Below, one piece after another: positions 42,627 to 51,168 of a DNA stretch of 64,000 nt (positions within the stretch are counted from its first letter, which is position 1; every line of letters begins with the position of its first letter). Source of the DNA: CAVUPF01 sp963803755 (GTDB lineage: Bacteria; Actinomycetota; Thermoleophilia; Solirubrobacterales; 70-9). Location: the NCBI GenBank assembly GCA_963803755.1, contig CAWDNP010000011.1:387956-451955 (forward strand), in the 5' to 3' direction. A model generated the notes under the pieces. The model did not search any database. It was given only the letters and a program-made list of their open reading frames with translations, and was not told the DNA's origin. The translations under genes and the position numbers were made by a program.

Positions 42627-44273
42627 CTAGAAAAACGCGCCGCCGCGATATTCCCCAAAGACGTCGCGCATGGCGCTGCAGACCTCGCCGATTGAGGCGT
42701 TGGCGGCAAGCGCGGATCGGATCGGGCGCAGGAGGTTGCCCTCGCCGCGGGCGACGTCGCGCAGGGCGTTGAGATGGCGGTCTACGGTGGCCTGCTCGCG
42801 GGACTCCTTGAAGGCCCGCAAGCGGGCGAGCTGGCGCTGCTCGGACTCAGGGTCGACCCTGAGGATGTCGACGTCGTCGACTTGATCGGTCACGTATTTG
42901 TTGACGCCGACGACGATGTCTTGGCCGGTCTTGTAGCGCTCGTGGTAGGAGAGGGCGGACTCCTCAATCTCGCGCTGCATGAACTCCAGCGCCTCGACCG
43001 AGCCGCCCAGCTCTTCGACCTTGTCCATCAGCTCCCAGGAGCGGGCCTCGATCTCGTCGGTCAACGACTCGACGAAGTAGGAGCCGGCAAAGGGATCGAC
43101 GGTGTCGGCGACGCCGGACTCGTGCGCCAGCACCTGTTGGGTGCGCAGGGCGATCCGCGCCGAGCGCTCGGTCGGCAGCGCCAGCGCCTCATCGAAGCCG
43201 TTGGTGTGCAGCGACTGGGTTCCGCCGCTGACCGCGGCAAAGCCCTGCAGGGCGACCCGGATGATGTTCACCTCCGGCTGCTGAGCCTGCAGGGTGACTC
43301 CGCCGGTCTGGGTGTGGAAGCGGATCTTCATTGAATTGGGGTCCTTGGCGGCGAAGCGCTCCGCGACGATCTCTGCCCACATCCGCCGCACGGCGCGGAA
43401 CTTGGCGATCTCCTGAAAGACGTTGTTGTGGCAGTTGAAGAAGAAGGCGAGGCGAGGGGCGAACTCGTCGATCGCGAGCCCCCGCTCCAGCGCCGCCTCG
43501 ACGTAGGCGATCGCGTTGGAGAGGGTGAAGGCCACCTCCTGCACGGCCGAGCAGCCCTTCTCACGGATGTGGTAGCCGGAGATCGAGATCGTGTTCCATT
43601 TCGGCACGTTCTCGCGGCAGTACTCGAAGATGTCGGTGGTAAGCCGTATCGTCGGCACCGGCGGGTAGATGTAGTTGCCGCGCGCCATGTACTCCTTCAG
43701 CACATCGTTCTGGACGGTGCCGCGCAGCTTCTCAGACGGCACTCCCTGCTCCTCGCCGACCAGCTCGTAAAGCAGCAGCAGGATCGCCGCCGGCGCGTTG
43801 ATCGTCATCGAGGTGGAGACGCCGTCCAGTGGGATCTGCTCGAAGCAGATCCGCATGTCCTCGATCGTGTCGATCGGCACTCCGGTGCGGCCGACCTCAC
43901 CGTGGCAGAGCGGGTCATCGGAGTCGCGGCCGAGCTGGGTTGGCAGGTCGAAGGCCATCGAGAGCCCGGTCGAGCCGTGGGCGATCAGGTAGCGGTAGCG
44001 CTCGTTGGTGTCCTCAGGGGTGGCGAAGCCAGCGTACTGGCGCATCGTCCAGAGCCGGTCGCGATACATGCCCTCGTGGATGCCGCGGGTGAAGGGCGGC
44101 GAGCCGGGCTCGCCGAGGCGCTTCTCCAGATCGGGGGCGACGTCGTCGGAGGTGTAGAGGCGCTGGATCTCGATCCCCGAGTCGGTGAAGACGCGCGGAT
44201 CCTCGGGCCCGACCACCGGCGCGATCGTGCGCGGAATGTCGTCCCCCGAAGACTCGTCGGCCTTGCTCGCCAT
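42627..44273 (-). CDS. Methylmalonyl-CoA mutase, large (catalytic) subunit
   Basis: 548 residues, catalytic barrel domain only (SPPFTRGIHEGMYRDRLWTM, NYIYPPVPTIRLT, FHTQTGGVTLQAQQPEVNII, GGTQSLHTNGFDEALALPT). The B12-binding domain is missing and must come from a separate small subunit not in this window. RQYAGF carries Tyr where isobutyryl-CoA mutases have Phe and hydroxyisobutyryl-CoA mutases have Ile, pointing to methylmalonyl-CoA. It gives succinyl-CoA from propionate catabolism. ATG 44273 is set by TATCCT 8 nt upstream. Confidence 0.9.
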   Translation of the reverse strand: MASKADESSGDDIPRTIAPVVGPEDPRVFTDSGIEIQRLYTSDDVAPDLEKRLGEPGSPPFTRGIHEGMYRDRLWTMRQYAGFATPEDTNERYRYLIAHGSTGLSMAFDLPTQLGRDSDDPLCHGEVGRTGVPIDTIEDMRICFEQIPLDGVSTSMTINAPAAILLLLYELVGEEQGVPSEKLRGTVQNDVLKEYMARGNYIYPPVPTIRLTTDIFEYCRENVPKWNTISISGYHIREKGCSAVQEVAFTLSNAIAYVEAALERGLAIDEFAPRLAFFFNCHNNVFQEIAKFRAVRRMWAEIVAERFAAKDPNSMKIRFHTQTGGVTLQAQQPEVNIIRVALQGFAAVSGGTQSLHTNGFDEALALPTERSARIALRTQQVLAHESGVADTVDPFAGSYFVESLTDEIEARSWELMDKVEELGGSVEALEFMQREIEESALSYHERYKTGQDIVVGVNKYVTDQVDDVDILRVDPESEQRQLARLRAFKESREQATVDRHLNALRDVARGEGNLLRPIRSALAANASIGEVCSAMRDVFGEYRGGAFF

Positions 44274-44281
44274 AGCGGGGG

Positions 44282-44287
44282 AGGATA
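44282..44287 (-). promoter_or_regulatory. Leaderless -10 element of the mutase operon
   Basis: TATCCT on the minus strand, 8 nt before ATG 44273. Confidence 0.45.
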
Positions 44288-44546
44288 TTGAGAGGCGCCG
44301 ATCGGCAGCGCCGTCCTGCCGTCGATCGGGAATGCGGCTATCGGGGGATTTACCCGGACTCCTTCGTAGTCGGCCCGCCGATTCGGGGCTGACCGAAACA
44401 AACTCCAAGAGCTAGTTGTGATGTGCGCATGCCGGGAATAATCTCGGCGGCAAGTCAACACGCCGTAAGTCACCACTCCACAGCATGGGGCGACACAAAC
44501 CAGCATGTCGGTGTCAACGGGGCTCGGTGTCACAACCCGAGGTCAC

Positions 44547-44565
44547 GGAGGGAGCGCGGCCCTCC
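44547..44565 (-). terminator. Hairpin after the UDP-sugar decarboxylase gene
   Basis: GGAGGG and CCCTCC form a 6-bp stem with a GC-rich 7-nt loop, 9 bases past the stop at 44574. Confidence 0.4.
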
Positions 44566-44573
44566 CGCCGGCC

Positions 44574-45521
44574 TCAGTCCGAGGCGCCGACCAAGCGCTC
44601 GACGCCTGCCTGTCCGATCGTCTTGCGCAGGCCTTCGCGCAGCTCGACCTGCGGCTCCCAACCGAGCAGGTCGCGGGCGCGGGCGATGTCAGGGCGGCGC
44701 TGCTGGGGATCGTCGACCGGCAGCGGCTCATAGCCGATCTCCGAGCGGGACTCGGTCACCTCGACCACCGCCTTTGCCAGCTCCAGCAGGGTGAACTCGT
44801 CTGGGTTGCCGATATTGACCGGTGAGTGGGCGTCGGAGTTGGCGAGGGCGACGATCCCGCGAATCAGGTCGTCGACGTAGCAGAAGCTGCGCGTCTGGCT
44901 ACCGTCCCCGAAGACAGTCAATGGCCGGTCCTGCAGCGCCTGGCGCAGGAAGGTCGGGATCGCCCGCCCATCGTGGGGCCTCATCCTGCTCCCATAGGTA
45001 TTAAAAATTCGCACGATCGCTGTGTCCACGCCCTGCTGGCGGTGATAGGCCATGGTCAGCGCCTCGGCGTAGCGCTTGGCCTCGTCATAGACGCCACGCG
45101 GGCCGATCGGATTGACGTGGCCCCAATACTCCTCTGTCTGGGGGTGGACCTGGGGATCTCCGTAGACCTCCGAGGTCGAGGCGAGCAGGAAGCGAGCGCG
45201 CTTGAACTTGGCGACGCCGAGCATGTGATGGGTGCCGTAGGAGCCGACCTTGAGGGTGTGCAGCGGCAGCCGCAGGTAGTCGATCGGACTGGCCGGCGAG
45301 GCGAGGTGGTAGATGAAGTCGACCTCCTCTGGGACATCGACGTGCTCGGTGATGTCGACGTTGCGAAACTCAAAGCCCGGATCGCGGATGTGCTCGATGT
45401 TCTGCAGCGAGCCGGTCTCGAGGTTGTCGAGGCAGATCACACGGTGCCCCTTCCCGAGCAGGTGCTCGCAGAGGTGGGAGCCAAGGAAGCCAGCGCCGCC
45501 GGTGACCACGCAGGTGCTCAT
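44574..45521 (-). CDS. NAD-dependent epimerase, UDP-glucuronate decarboxylase-like
   Basis: 315 residues, extended SDR. NAD loop CVVTGGAGFLGSHLCEHLL; substrate and catalytic parts HLASPASPIDYLRLPLHTLK, LLASTSEVYGDPQVHPQTEE, NPIGPRGVYDEAKRYAE (Tyr-x3-Lys) and RIFNTYGSRMRPHDGR. This combination is characteristic of UDP-xylose synthases, which decarboxylate UDP-glucuronate; a dTDP- or UDP-sugar epimerase is the alternative. Probably supplies envelope polysaccharide. TAGCAT (45531-45536) lies 9 nt before ATG 45521. Confidence 0.88.
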   Translation of the reverse strand: MSTCVVTGGAGFLGSHLCEHLLGKGHRVICLDNLETGSLQNIEHIRDPGFEFRNVDITEHVDVPEEVDFIYHLASPASPIDYLRLPLHTLKVGSYGTHHMLGVAKFKRARFLLASTSEVYGDPQVHPQTEEYWGHVNPIGPRGVYDEAKRYAEALTMAYHRQQGVDTAIVRIFNTYGSRMRPHDGRAIPTFLRQALQDRPLTVFGDGSQTRSFCYVDDLIRGIVALANSDAHSPVNIGNPDEFTLLELAKAVVEVTESRSEIGYEPLPVDDPQQRRPDIARARDLLGWEPQVELREGLRKTIGQAGVERLVGASD

Positions 45522-45637
45522 CTTCGGCCGATGCTACCTGGGTTCGGGCGCCAGCGCCAGCCTGGGACTTAGTGCAATTTTCATGAACCCTCAGCCCCAG
45601 AAAACGCCTAGAGGAGCCTTGGTCGTCCCGGCGCAAA

Positions 45638-45677
45638 GCGACTGGCCCTCCGAACCGGCGGGCTCAAGGCCAGTCGC
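45638..45677 (-). terminator. Hairpin after the coiled-coil protein gene
   Basis: GCGACTGGCC (45638-45647) and GGCCAGTCGC (45668-45677) are exact complements with a 20-nt loop, 13 bases past the stop at 45691. Confidence 0.55.
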
Positions 45678-45690
45678 GTGCGCGGGCGGC

Positions 45691-46207
45691 TCAGCGCAGG
45701 GCGGAGAGCTGGTCGGCGACCTGGTCGACTAGGTCCTGGGCGCGAGAACTCTGCTCGTCGATCGCCTTGCGGACGCGCTGCTCGACCTCTTCGCGGTTGC
45801 GCTTCAGCGTGGTCTCGACGGTACGCTGGCGCCGGCGCGCCTCGCGCTCGACCCGGACTCGGGTCTTCCTGGCTTCGGTGGTCGCCCTGCGACGGGCGGT
45901 GGCGCCGCGGCGCTCGGCCCGCTTCAGCGATTTGCGCAGTTGGACGCGATAGGCCTTGATCTGCTTCTCGGCGGCGCTGCGGCCGGTCCAGGGCTCGACC
46001 AGGTCCGAGATGCGCTCGGTGACGCCCAGGACAGCGCCGACAGGGAGGTCGACGGCGACCTCGGCGACGGACTGGATCTGGTTGCGCTCGGGAGGCGCGG
46101 GTGTGGCCTTGGCAGCGCGAGTGGATTTGGCAGTGCGCTTTGAGTTCGTGGCGGTGCGCTTCGCCGGGGTCTTGGTGGATTTCCCGTTGCTGGTCTGGGG
46201 TCGGCAT
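45691..46207 (-). pseudogene. Basic coiled-coil (phasin/HbhA-like) protein, frameshifted near the N-terminus
   Basis: The real frame reads from about 46,195 to the stop at 45691: a Lys/Ala/Thr-rich tail (KSTKTPAKRTATNSKRTAK), a helical domain (VAEVAVDLPVGAVLGVTERI, DLVEPWTGRSAAEKQIKAYR) and a long Arg/Glu coiled coil ending DLVDQVADQLSALR. It has no ATG, GTG or TTG. ATG 46207, with AAGGGA upstream, is in the neighbouring frame; removing one base from the G-run at 46197-46200 joins them (MPTQTSNGKS...), giving about 171 residues. The histone H1-like tail plus coiled coil resembles phasins and heparin-binding haemagglutinins, and could bind DNA or polyphosphate. Two LexA-like boxes overlap its promoter. 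Confidence 0.65.
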
Positions 46208-46257
46208 AGAAGTCGTATCCCTTCGATCGTTCGGATTGTCTGCCTCGAGCGTTCGCG

Positions 46258-46263
46258 AGTGTA
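46258..46263 (-). promoter_or_regulatory. -10 element of the coiled-coil protein gene
   Basis: TACACT on the minus strand, 50 nt before ATG 46207, directly adjoining LexA-like box 1. Confidence 0.4.
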
Positions 46264-46264
46264 G

Positions 46265-46277
46265 CGAACATATGTTC
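46265..46277. promoter_or_regulatory. LexA-like SOS box 1
   Basis: CGAACATATGTTC contains the perfect palindrome GAACATATGTTC and matches the Gram-positive SOS box CGAACRNRYGTTYC at 13 of 14 positions. It sits just upstream of the -10. Confidence 0.65.
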
Positions 46278-46281
46278 TTTA

Positions 46282-46294
46282 CGAACACACGTTC
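46282..46294. promoter_or_regulatory. LexA-like SOS box 2
   Basis: CGAACACACGTTC also matches the SOS-box consensus at 13 of 14 positions and is 17 bp from box 1. It covers the expected -35 region of the same promoter. Confidence 0.6.
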
Positions 46295-46343
46295 TAAAAC
46301 CAGCCAGGGTCGATAGTTACAGGGCAGTTCCCGGGGCGAGATC

Positions 46344-47174
46344 TTAGGCCGACTCTAAGGCCGCCTGAGCCTCTCGAACGATCGCGAGGTTGCGGCCGCC
46401 GCTCGCGGCGGCGATCAGATAGCGGGCCTCAAGGCCCAGGTCGGCCCGCTCCAGGGCGAGGTCGCCGAAGGCAACCTCGCCGCCTGCCTCGCGGACGATC
46501 AGCTGCGCCGCCGCCGCGTCAACCGAGCGGCAGGGACGCAGGCTGAGCATCGCGTCGAACCGACCGGCGGCGACGTAGGCGGCCGTAATCGCGATCGAGC
46601 CGACTACGCGCAAGCGGTAGACCTTGGCGGCCAGCGCCTCGATCGCCGGCAGCGAGCGCTCCGGCTCGGCTGCCTCGACCCCGAGCAGCTCCAGTTTGCC
46701 GCCGTCCGCGCCGACCCGGATCGGCTCCCCGCCGAGGGTCGCGCCGCCGCCACGCCGCGCGATGAACTCATCCCCGGCCCCGAAGTCATAGACGTAGCCA
46801 AACTCGACGTCGGCCATCGAGGAGCCCGAGGCGATCGCGATGCTGAGGCTGTGGGAGGGAAGGGTGCGGCGAGCGTTGAGCGAGCCATCGATCGGGTCGA
46901 TCACGACCCTCGCCGCGGCGTCGGGACCGAAGCTCACCTCGCCGCGCTCCTCAGAGACGGCGAGGAAGGAGGCGCCCTCCGCGGCAAGCGCCTCCAACTC
47001 GGAAAAGACGGCCTCCTCGCAGCGGCGGTCTATCGCTAGGCTGCGGTCACCGCCCTTCCCCACCCCCTCATAGACGGTGCGCGCCTCGATGCCTGGCGCC
47101 TGCTCGAAGATCGCTCGCTGGGCGGCCACCACGCGGCGGCAGATTCCCAGCCAGTCTGCGGAGAAAACGTCCAC
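46344..47174 (-). CDS. Inositol monophosphatase / fructose-bisphosphatase family enzyme
   Basis: 276 residues from GTG 47174, chosen because TAGGAT ends 7 nt upstream (ATG 47183 is inside the spacer). The metal site is VVIDPIDGSLNARRTLP (DPIDG), preceded by SEERGEVSFG, and the second metal Asp is in RPCRSVDAAAAQLIVRE. Such Mg-dependent phosphatases act on inositol phosphates, fructose 1,6-bisphosphate or PAP. The motif DPIDGSLNA, in place of DPIDGTxNF, fits archaeal-type members with broad substrates. Confidence 0.87.
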   Translation of the reverse strand: MDVFSADWLGICRRVVAAQRAIFEQAPGIEARTVYEGVGKGGDRSLAIDRRCEEAVFSELEALAAEGASFLAVSEERGEVSFGPDAAARVVIDPIDGSLNARRTLPSHSLSIAIASGSSMADVEFGYVYDFGAGDEFIARRGGGATLGGEPIRVGADGGKLELLGVEAAEPERSLPAIEALAAKVYRLRVVGSIAITAAYVAAGRFDAMLSLRPCRSVDAAAAQLIVREAGGEVAFGDLALERADLGLEARYLIAAASGGRNLAIVREAQAALESA

Positions 47175-47181
47175 CGAGCCC

Positions 47182-47187
47182 ATCCTA
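47182..47187 (-). promoter_or_regulatory. Leaderless -10 element of the phosphatase gene
   Basis: TAGGAT, 7 nt, then GTG 47174 on the minus strand. Confidence 0.5.
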
Positions 47188-47206
47188 TGGAGGGCACCCA
47201 CTCGGG

Positions 47207-47212
47207 TAGCGT
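47207..47212 (+). promoter_or_regulatory. Leaderless -10 element of the helicase-nuclease gene
   Basis: TAGCGT, 6 nt, then ATG 47219. It lies back to back with the phosphatase -10. Confidence 0.5.
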
Positions 47213-47218
47213 TGGACC

Positions 47219-50200
47219 ATGCTCGTTTTGGCCGAAGCCCAGGAGCGTGCCGTCCGTCATGGCGATGGCCCGCTGCTGGTACTGGGCGCGGCCGGGACCG
47301 GCAAGACCGAGGCGCTGGCGCGGCGCCTAGCTCACCTCTCCGCGGCCGGGGCCAGCCCCGAGCAGGTCCTAGTCCTCGCCTCGACCCAGGCCACGGCAAG
47401 GCGACTGCGAGAGCGCGTCGAGGTGCTCTTGGCCGGGCCCTTCGAGGAGCTTTGGGTCGGCGATTGGGACACGCTCGGCGAACGGCTGCTGCGCGAGCAC
47501 TCAACGGCCGCCGGCCTCAACCCGTTCTTCGACGTGCTCGGGCCCGCGGAGCGGCTAGCGATGCTGCTCGACCGGCTTGAGGAGCTGCCGCTGCGCCGCC
47601 ACGAGATCCGCGGCAACCCGGCGGGGCTGCTGGCCCGGCTGCTGGAGCGGATCGACGCCCTTAAGGCCGAGGCCATAGGAGCCGAGGCGATCGAGTCCCG
47701 CGCCCGTGAAGAAGAGGCCGGGGCGAGCGACGATGCCTCCCGGGAGGCCGCTCGGCGAGAGCGGGAGTTCGCGGAGCTGTTCGACGCGCACGACCGCATC
47801 CTCGCCTCCGCCGACAGCCTCGACCGGGGCGACATCTTCCTCGCCCTCAATTGCCTGCTGGCAGACCGGCCCGACGCACGCCGCGAGATCGCGACTCGCT
47901 TTCGCTTCGTGATGGTCGACGAGCTGGAGGAGACGACCCGAGCCCAACGGGGAACCCTCGCCAAGCTGGCTGTCGACAACTCAAACCACCTCTACGCATT
48001 GGAGGGGGATGGAGCGGCCGCTAGGCCGCGGGTCCTGGCATGGGAGCAGAGGGGCCTGCGGGCGGGGGCATCCTCGGCGCCTCCGCCTTCACGCCACCCG
48101 CGGGCAGATGCCTGGTTTCACGATCTCCATCCCGAGGGCGAGGTCGTTGTGCTTAAGCCCCGGTTCCGCGAGCCCGAGGTTCGGTTCTGGCGGTGCGCGA
48201 ACGAGCGGGCGCAGGCGCAGGCCGTGGCACGCGAGGCTGAGCACCTGATCGCAAATGGCACGAGCCCCGAGGCCATCTGCGTCTTGGTCGAGGATCCGGT
48301 GCGCCGTGGCAGCGCGGTCGCGGCGGCAATGGAGGAGCGGGGCATACCCTTCCACCTCTCCGGCCCGGCCGCGCTCTTTCAGCGACCCGAGGTTCGGGAC
48401 GCGATCGCCTGGCTGCGCGTGCTCGTCGATCCGGATGACTCCGCCGCAGCCGCCCGGGCGCTGACCCGCCCCCCGATCGAGCTGCGCTCCGGAGACCTGG
48501 CGCGGCTGACGACGATCTCGCGACGGCGTAAGCTGGATTTGGTCGCGGCCTGCGAGGCGGCGCTCGACAGCCCTCAGATTCAGCCCGAGGCGCGGGAGCG
48601 GATCCAGTCCTTCCTGAAGCTCTACCGCGCCGCGGCCGCAGTGATGGAGGAGCGGCGTGCCGACGTCTTCGTGCGACGGCTGATCGAGCGGGTGGGGCTG
48701 CGACGGCAGCGGCTCTTCGCGGCGCAGCCCGAGGTGGCGGAGCGCCTGCTCGGGCTCTCGCGGCTGGCCGAGCTGGCGGCGGCCTGGGCGCGCCGCGAGC
48801 CGCACGGGTCGACCCGCGGTTTCGTCCGCTATCTCAGCGCCGTCGCCGAGGCGGGGGTCGAGCCGGCCGGCGGAGAGGAGCCGCCCTCGCCAGGGGCGGT
48901 ACTTGGCCTACGGCTCGGCGCCGTCAAGGGAATGGAGTTCGACCGTGTCTTCGCCCTCGGTCCCGAGGATGGTGGTGAGTGGGGCCGGATCGGTAACCCT
49001 GCTCGCGTTGGGCTAGTCCTCTCCCGAGTCGAGAGCGTAGAAGGGGGCGGCCGTCCCTCGCCCTTCTACGAGGAGGCGCGGGCCGCCGAGGGAGCGGATG
49101 AGGAGGTCCACGAGGAGGAGCTGTTCGGCCCGGCGGAGGGCCTTCACGCCACCTACCGGATGCTTCGCGAGGAAGTGCTGGAGGCGTCGTGGAAGGCGGG
49201 GCGAGAGCTCTCGGAGCCGCGCCTTGACACCGCCATCGACATCACCCGGGCGATCGCTCGCTATCTGGAGCTGCTGAAGATGGCAGCGCTGGCGCAGCGG
49301 CCGGGAGACGAGGCGACCGCCGAGGCGATCGAGGCGGTCAATGGCCTGCTGCGCCAGGTGGCGACGCCCGAGCAGCAAGCGGAGCTGGATGCATCCTCGC
49401 TTGACTCCTACCTGCTCGACTCCGAGCGCGATCGCGGCCGGAGGCTCGAGCTGATCGCCGCCCGCGAGGAGCCCTCGCTGGCGGCCTTCCTGCCGCGTCG
49501 CGGCGACGGAGGACTTAGCCTTTCGGCCTCCGATCTCGACCTCTACCTGACCTGCCCGCTGAAGTACAAGTTCGCGCGGGTCTTCGGCATCCCGCAGGAG
49601 CCGACGATCAACCAGCGCTTCGGCATCCTCGTCCACAACGTGCTGGAGCGCTTCCACAAGGACGGCGGGGATGAGGGCGAGGACGGCCTGCGCCGCCTGT
49701 TCGGCCTCTTCGACGCGGGGTGGCGGCGCTCGGGGTTCGGCGACAGCGACGACGAGCTGCAGTACCGCAAGCGAGGGCGGGAGGCGATGCGTTTCTACTG
49801 GGAACGAGAGAGCGCCGCCGATGGCGAGCCCGTCTGGCTGGAGCGCAAGTTCGACATCCAGATCGGCGAGCACCACGTGCGCGGCAGGGTCGACCGGGTC
49901 GACCGCCTGCCCAGCGGCGATTACGAGCTGATCGACTACAAGACCGGCGAGCGCAAGTCCGAGGCCGAGCTGGAGAGCGACCTCCAGCTCGCCCTATACC
50001 GCCTCGCCGCCCGCGAGGCGTGGGACGTCGAGGCCGCCACCGGCAGCTACTACTACGTGCTCGACGCCGAGAAGGTGGCGGCGCCGACCAAGCCCGACGA
50101 CGCCGAGCGGGTGGAGCGAACCGTGCTCGGTGTAGGCGAGGGGGTGCTCGGCCAGGACTTCGAGCCGCGGCCTTCGCCTACCGTCTGCGGGTGGTGCGAT

Positions 50201-50233
50201 TACCGCTTGATATGCCCGGCTGCGGAGGGTTAG
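47219..50233 (+). CDS. UvrD/AddB-like helicase with C-terminal PD-(D/E)XK nuclease domain
   Basis: 1004 residues. Motif I is intact (LVLGAAGTGKTEALARRLA). Motif II reads FVMVDELEETTRAQ in place of DExQD, motif III's GDxxQSIY is replaced by ALEGDGAAARP, and motif V keeps LGAVKGMEFDRVF without the His, so the motor is degenerate. The nuclease domain is sound: GRVDRVDRLPSGDYELIDYK with the catalytic Asp and Lys. Cysteines at LTCPLKYKFARVFG and CGWCDYRLIC fit the AddB/AdnA-type iron-sulfur staple. It probably belongs to a double-strand-break resection complex, with a partner helicase elsewhere. Confidence 0.85.
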   Translation: MLVLAEAQERAVRHGDGPLLVLGAAGTGKTEALARRLAHLSAAGASPEQVLVLASTQATARRLRERVEVLLAGPFEELWVGDWDTLGERLLREHSTAAGLNPFFDVLGPAERLAMLLDRLEELPLRRHEIRGNPAGLLARLLERIDALKAEAIGAEAIESRAREEEAGASDDASREAARREREFAELFDAHDRILASADSLDRGDIFLALNCLLADRPDARREIATRFRFVMVDELEETTRAQRGTLAKLAVDNSNHLYALEGDGAAARPRVLAWEQRGLRAGASSAPPPSRHPRADAWFHDLHPEGEVVVLKPRFREPEVRFWRCANERAQAQAVAREAEHLIANGTSPEAICVLVEDPVRRGSAVAAAMEERGIPFHLSGPAALFQRPEVRDAIAWLRVLVDPDDSAAAARALTRPPIELRSGDLARLTTISRRRKLDLVAACEAALDSPQIQPEARERIQSFLKLYRAAAAVMEERRADVFVRRLIERVGLRRQRLFAAQPEVAERLLGLSRLAELAAAWARREPHGSTRGFVRYLSAVAEAGVEPAGGEEPPSPGAVLGLRLGAVKGMEFDRVFALGPEDGGEWGRIGNPARVGLVLSRVESVEGGGRPSPFYEEARAAEGADEEVHEEELFGPAEGLHATYRMLREEVLEASWKAGRELSEPRLDTAIDITRAIARYLELLKMAALAQRPGDEATAEAIEAVNGLLRQVATPEQQAELDASSLDSYLLDSERDRGRRLELIAAREEPSLAAFLPRRGDGGLSLSASDLDLYLTCPLKYKFARVFGIPQEPTINQRFGILVHNVLERFHKDGGDEGEDGLRRLFGLFDAGWRRSGFGDSDDELQYRKRGREAMRFYWERESAADGEPVWLERKFDIQIGEHHVRGRVDRVDRLPSGDYELIDYKTGERKSEAELESDLQLALYRLAAREAWDVEAATGSYYYVLDAEKVAAPTKPDDAERVERTVLGVGEGVLGQDFEPRPSPTVCGWCDYRLICPAAEG

Positions 50234-50285
50234 GGACGCCCCGCTCAGCCGCTGTTCTGTCGCGGGAGATGCGTTCTACTGACTG

Positions 50286-51146
50286 CTAACTGCCCTGCTG
50301 GCGAAGGAAGCGCTGGAACTCTCGGGCGATCGTCTCTGCGGACGGTAGGTCTTCGGGATTTCCGAGCTGTTCGGATTGCTCGGCCTCTATTCGCGATACG
50401 AGTTCCTCGATCTCGGGGTTGGCGGCTACGGCCCGACTGATTTGCTCTTCATAGCTTGCAGTCTCCTGTTCGAGGTCAGAGGCATCTACGGCAATTCCGG
50501 TGAGGCCTTCGAGGCGGCGCAGCAGGGCCAGGGCGGCCTTCGGGTTGGGAACCGCGGCTACGTAGTGGGGCACCGCTGCCCAGAGCGAGGCAGAACTCAT
50601 TCCCACTTGCCGGCAGCAGTCGTGGACGACGCCGACGATCCCGGTCGGCCCCTCATAGCTGGAGCGCTGAAGGTCGAGCTCTTCGACCAGCTCCTCATCG
50701 GAGGCGAGCCCGGTGATCGGGACCGGAAGGCTGTGGGAGACCTCGGCGATCAACGCCCCCATCGTGATCACCATCTCCACCCCGAGCGCGTCGGCTGCGG
50801 TGGCGATCGTCTCAGAGAAGGTGCGCCAGCGCAGGTTGGGCTCGGTGCCGTCGAGCAGCACCAAATCGCGGTCGGCGGCGGGGACGCGGGCGGCAATCAG
50901 GTTGTTCTCGGGCCAATCGATCCTGCGAGCCCGGCCCTCGGTGAGGGTGATCGTCGGCCGGGTCGCCTGGAAGTCGAAGTACTCCTCCGGATCGACCTGG
51001 GCGATCAGCTCAGCATCCAACGACTCGGCGACCGTCGCCAGCGCGGTCGAGGCAGCCGCGGCGGCGTCGTTCCAGCCGCGAAACGAGCAGACGAGGATGG
51101 GGGCGCGAAGCTGAGGGAGATCGCCGTCCCAGTTGAGAGAGTCCAC
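50286..51146 (-). CDS. PAC2 family protein
   Basis: 286 residues of the PAC2 (proteasome-assembling chaperone-like) family found across Actinomycetota. Family marks: RAPILVCSFRGWNDAAAAAS at the N-terminus, DPEEYFDFQATRP, LLDGTEPNLRWRTF and MGALIAEVSHSLPVPITG. Its bacterial role is not established; it may be linked to the proteasome or ATP-grasp enzymes. GTG 51146 is set by TACGCT 6 nt upstream. C-terminus is an acidic helix that ends EFQRFLRQQGS. Confidence 0.88.
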   Translation of the reverse strand: MDSLNWDGDLPQLRAPILVCSFRGWNDAAAAASTALATVAESLDAELIAQVDPEEYFDFQATRPTITLTEGRARRIDWPENNLIAARVPAADRDLVLLDGTEPNLRWRTFSETIATAADALGVEMVITMGALIAEVSHSLPVPITGLASDEELVEELDLQRSSYEGPTGIVGVVHDCCRQVGMSSASLWAAVPHYVAAVPNPKAALALLRRLEGLTGIAVDASDLEQETASYEEQISRAVAANPEIEELVSRIEAEQSEQLGNPEDLPSAETIAREFQRFLRQQGS

Positions 51147-51152
51147 GCTCTG

Positions 51153-51158
51153 AGCGTA
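51153..51158 (-). promoter_or_regulatory. Leaderless -10 element of the PAC2 gene
   Basis: TACGCT, 6 nt, then GTG 51146 on the minus strand. Confidence 0.5.
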
Positions 51159-51168
51159 GCGCCGTTCG

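Larger units (their letters stand above)
44274..44573. other. 300-bp intergenic region between UDP-sugar epimerase and mutase genes
   Basis: Both neighbours are on the minus strand. It contains the mutase -10 (TATCCT, 44282-44287) next to the ATG, and a terminator-like hairpin for the upstream gene (44547-44565). I looked for a cobalamin riboswitch, expected before a B12-dependent enzyme, and found no B12-box-like sequence. No small gene is supported. Confidence 0.5.

Noticed and set aside
44274..44573. Cobalamin riboswitch before the B12-dependent mutase
   Set aside because: No B12-box-like sequence on the minus strand, and a -10 directly adjoins the ATG, leaving no room for a leader.
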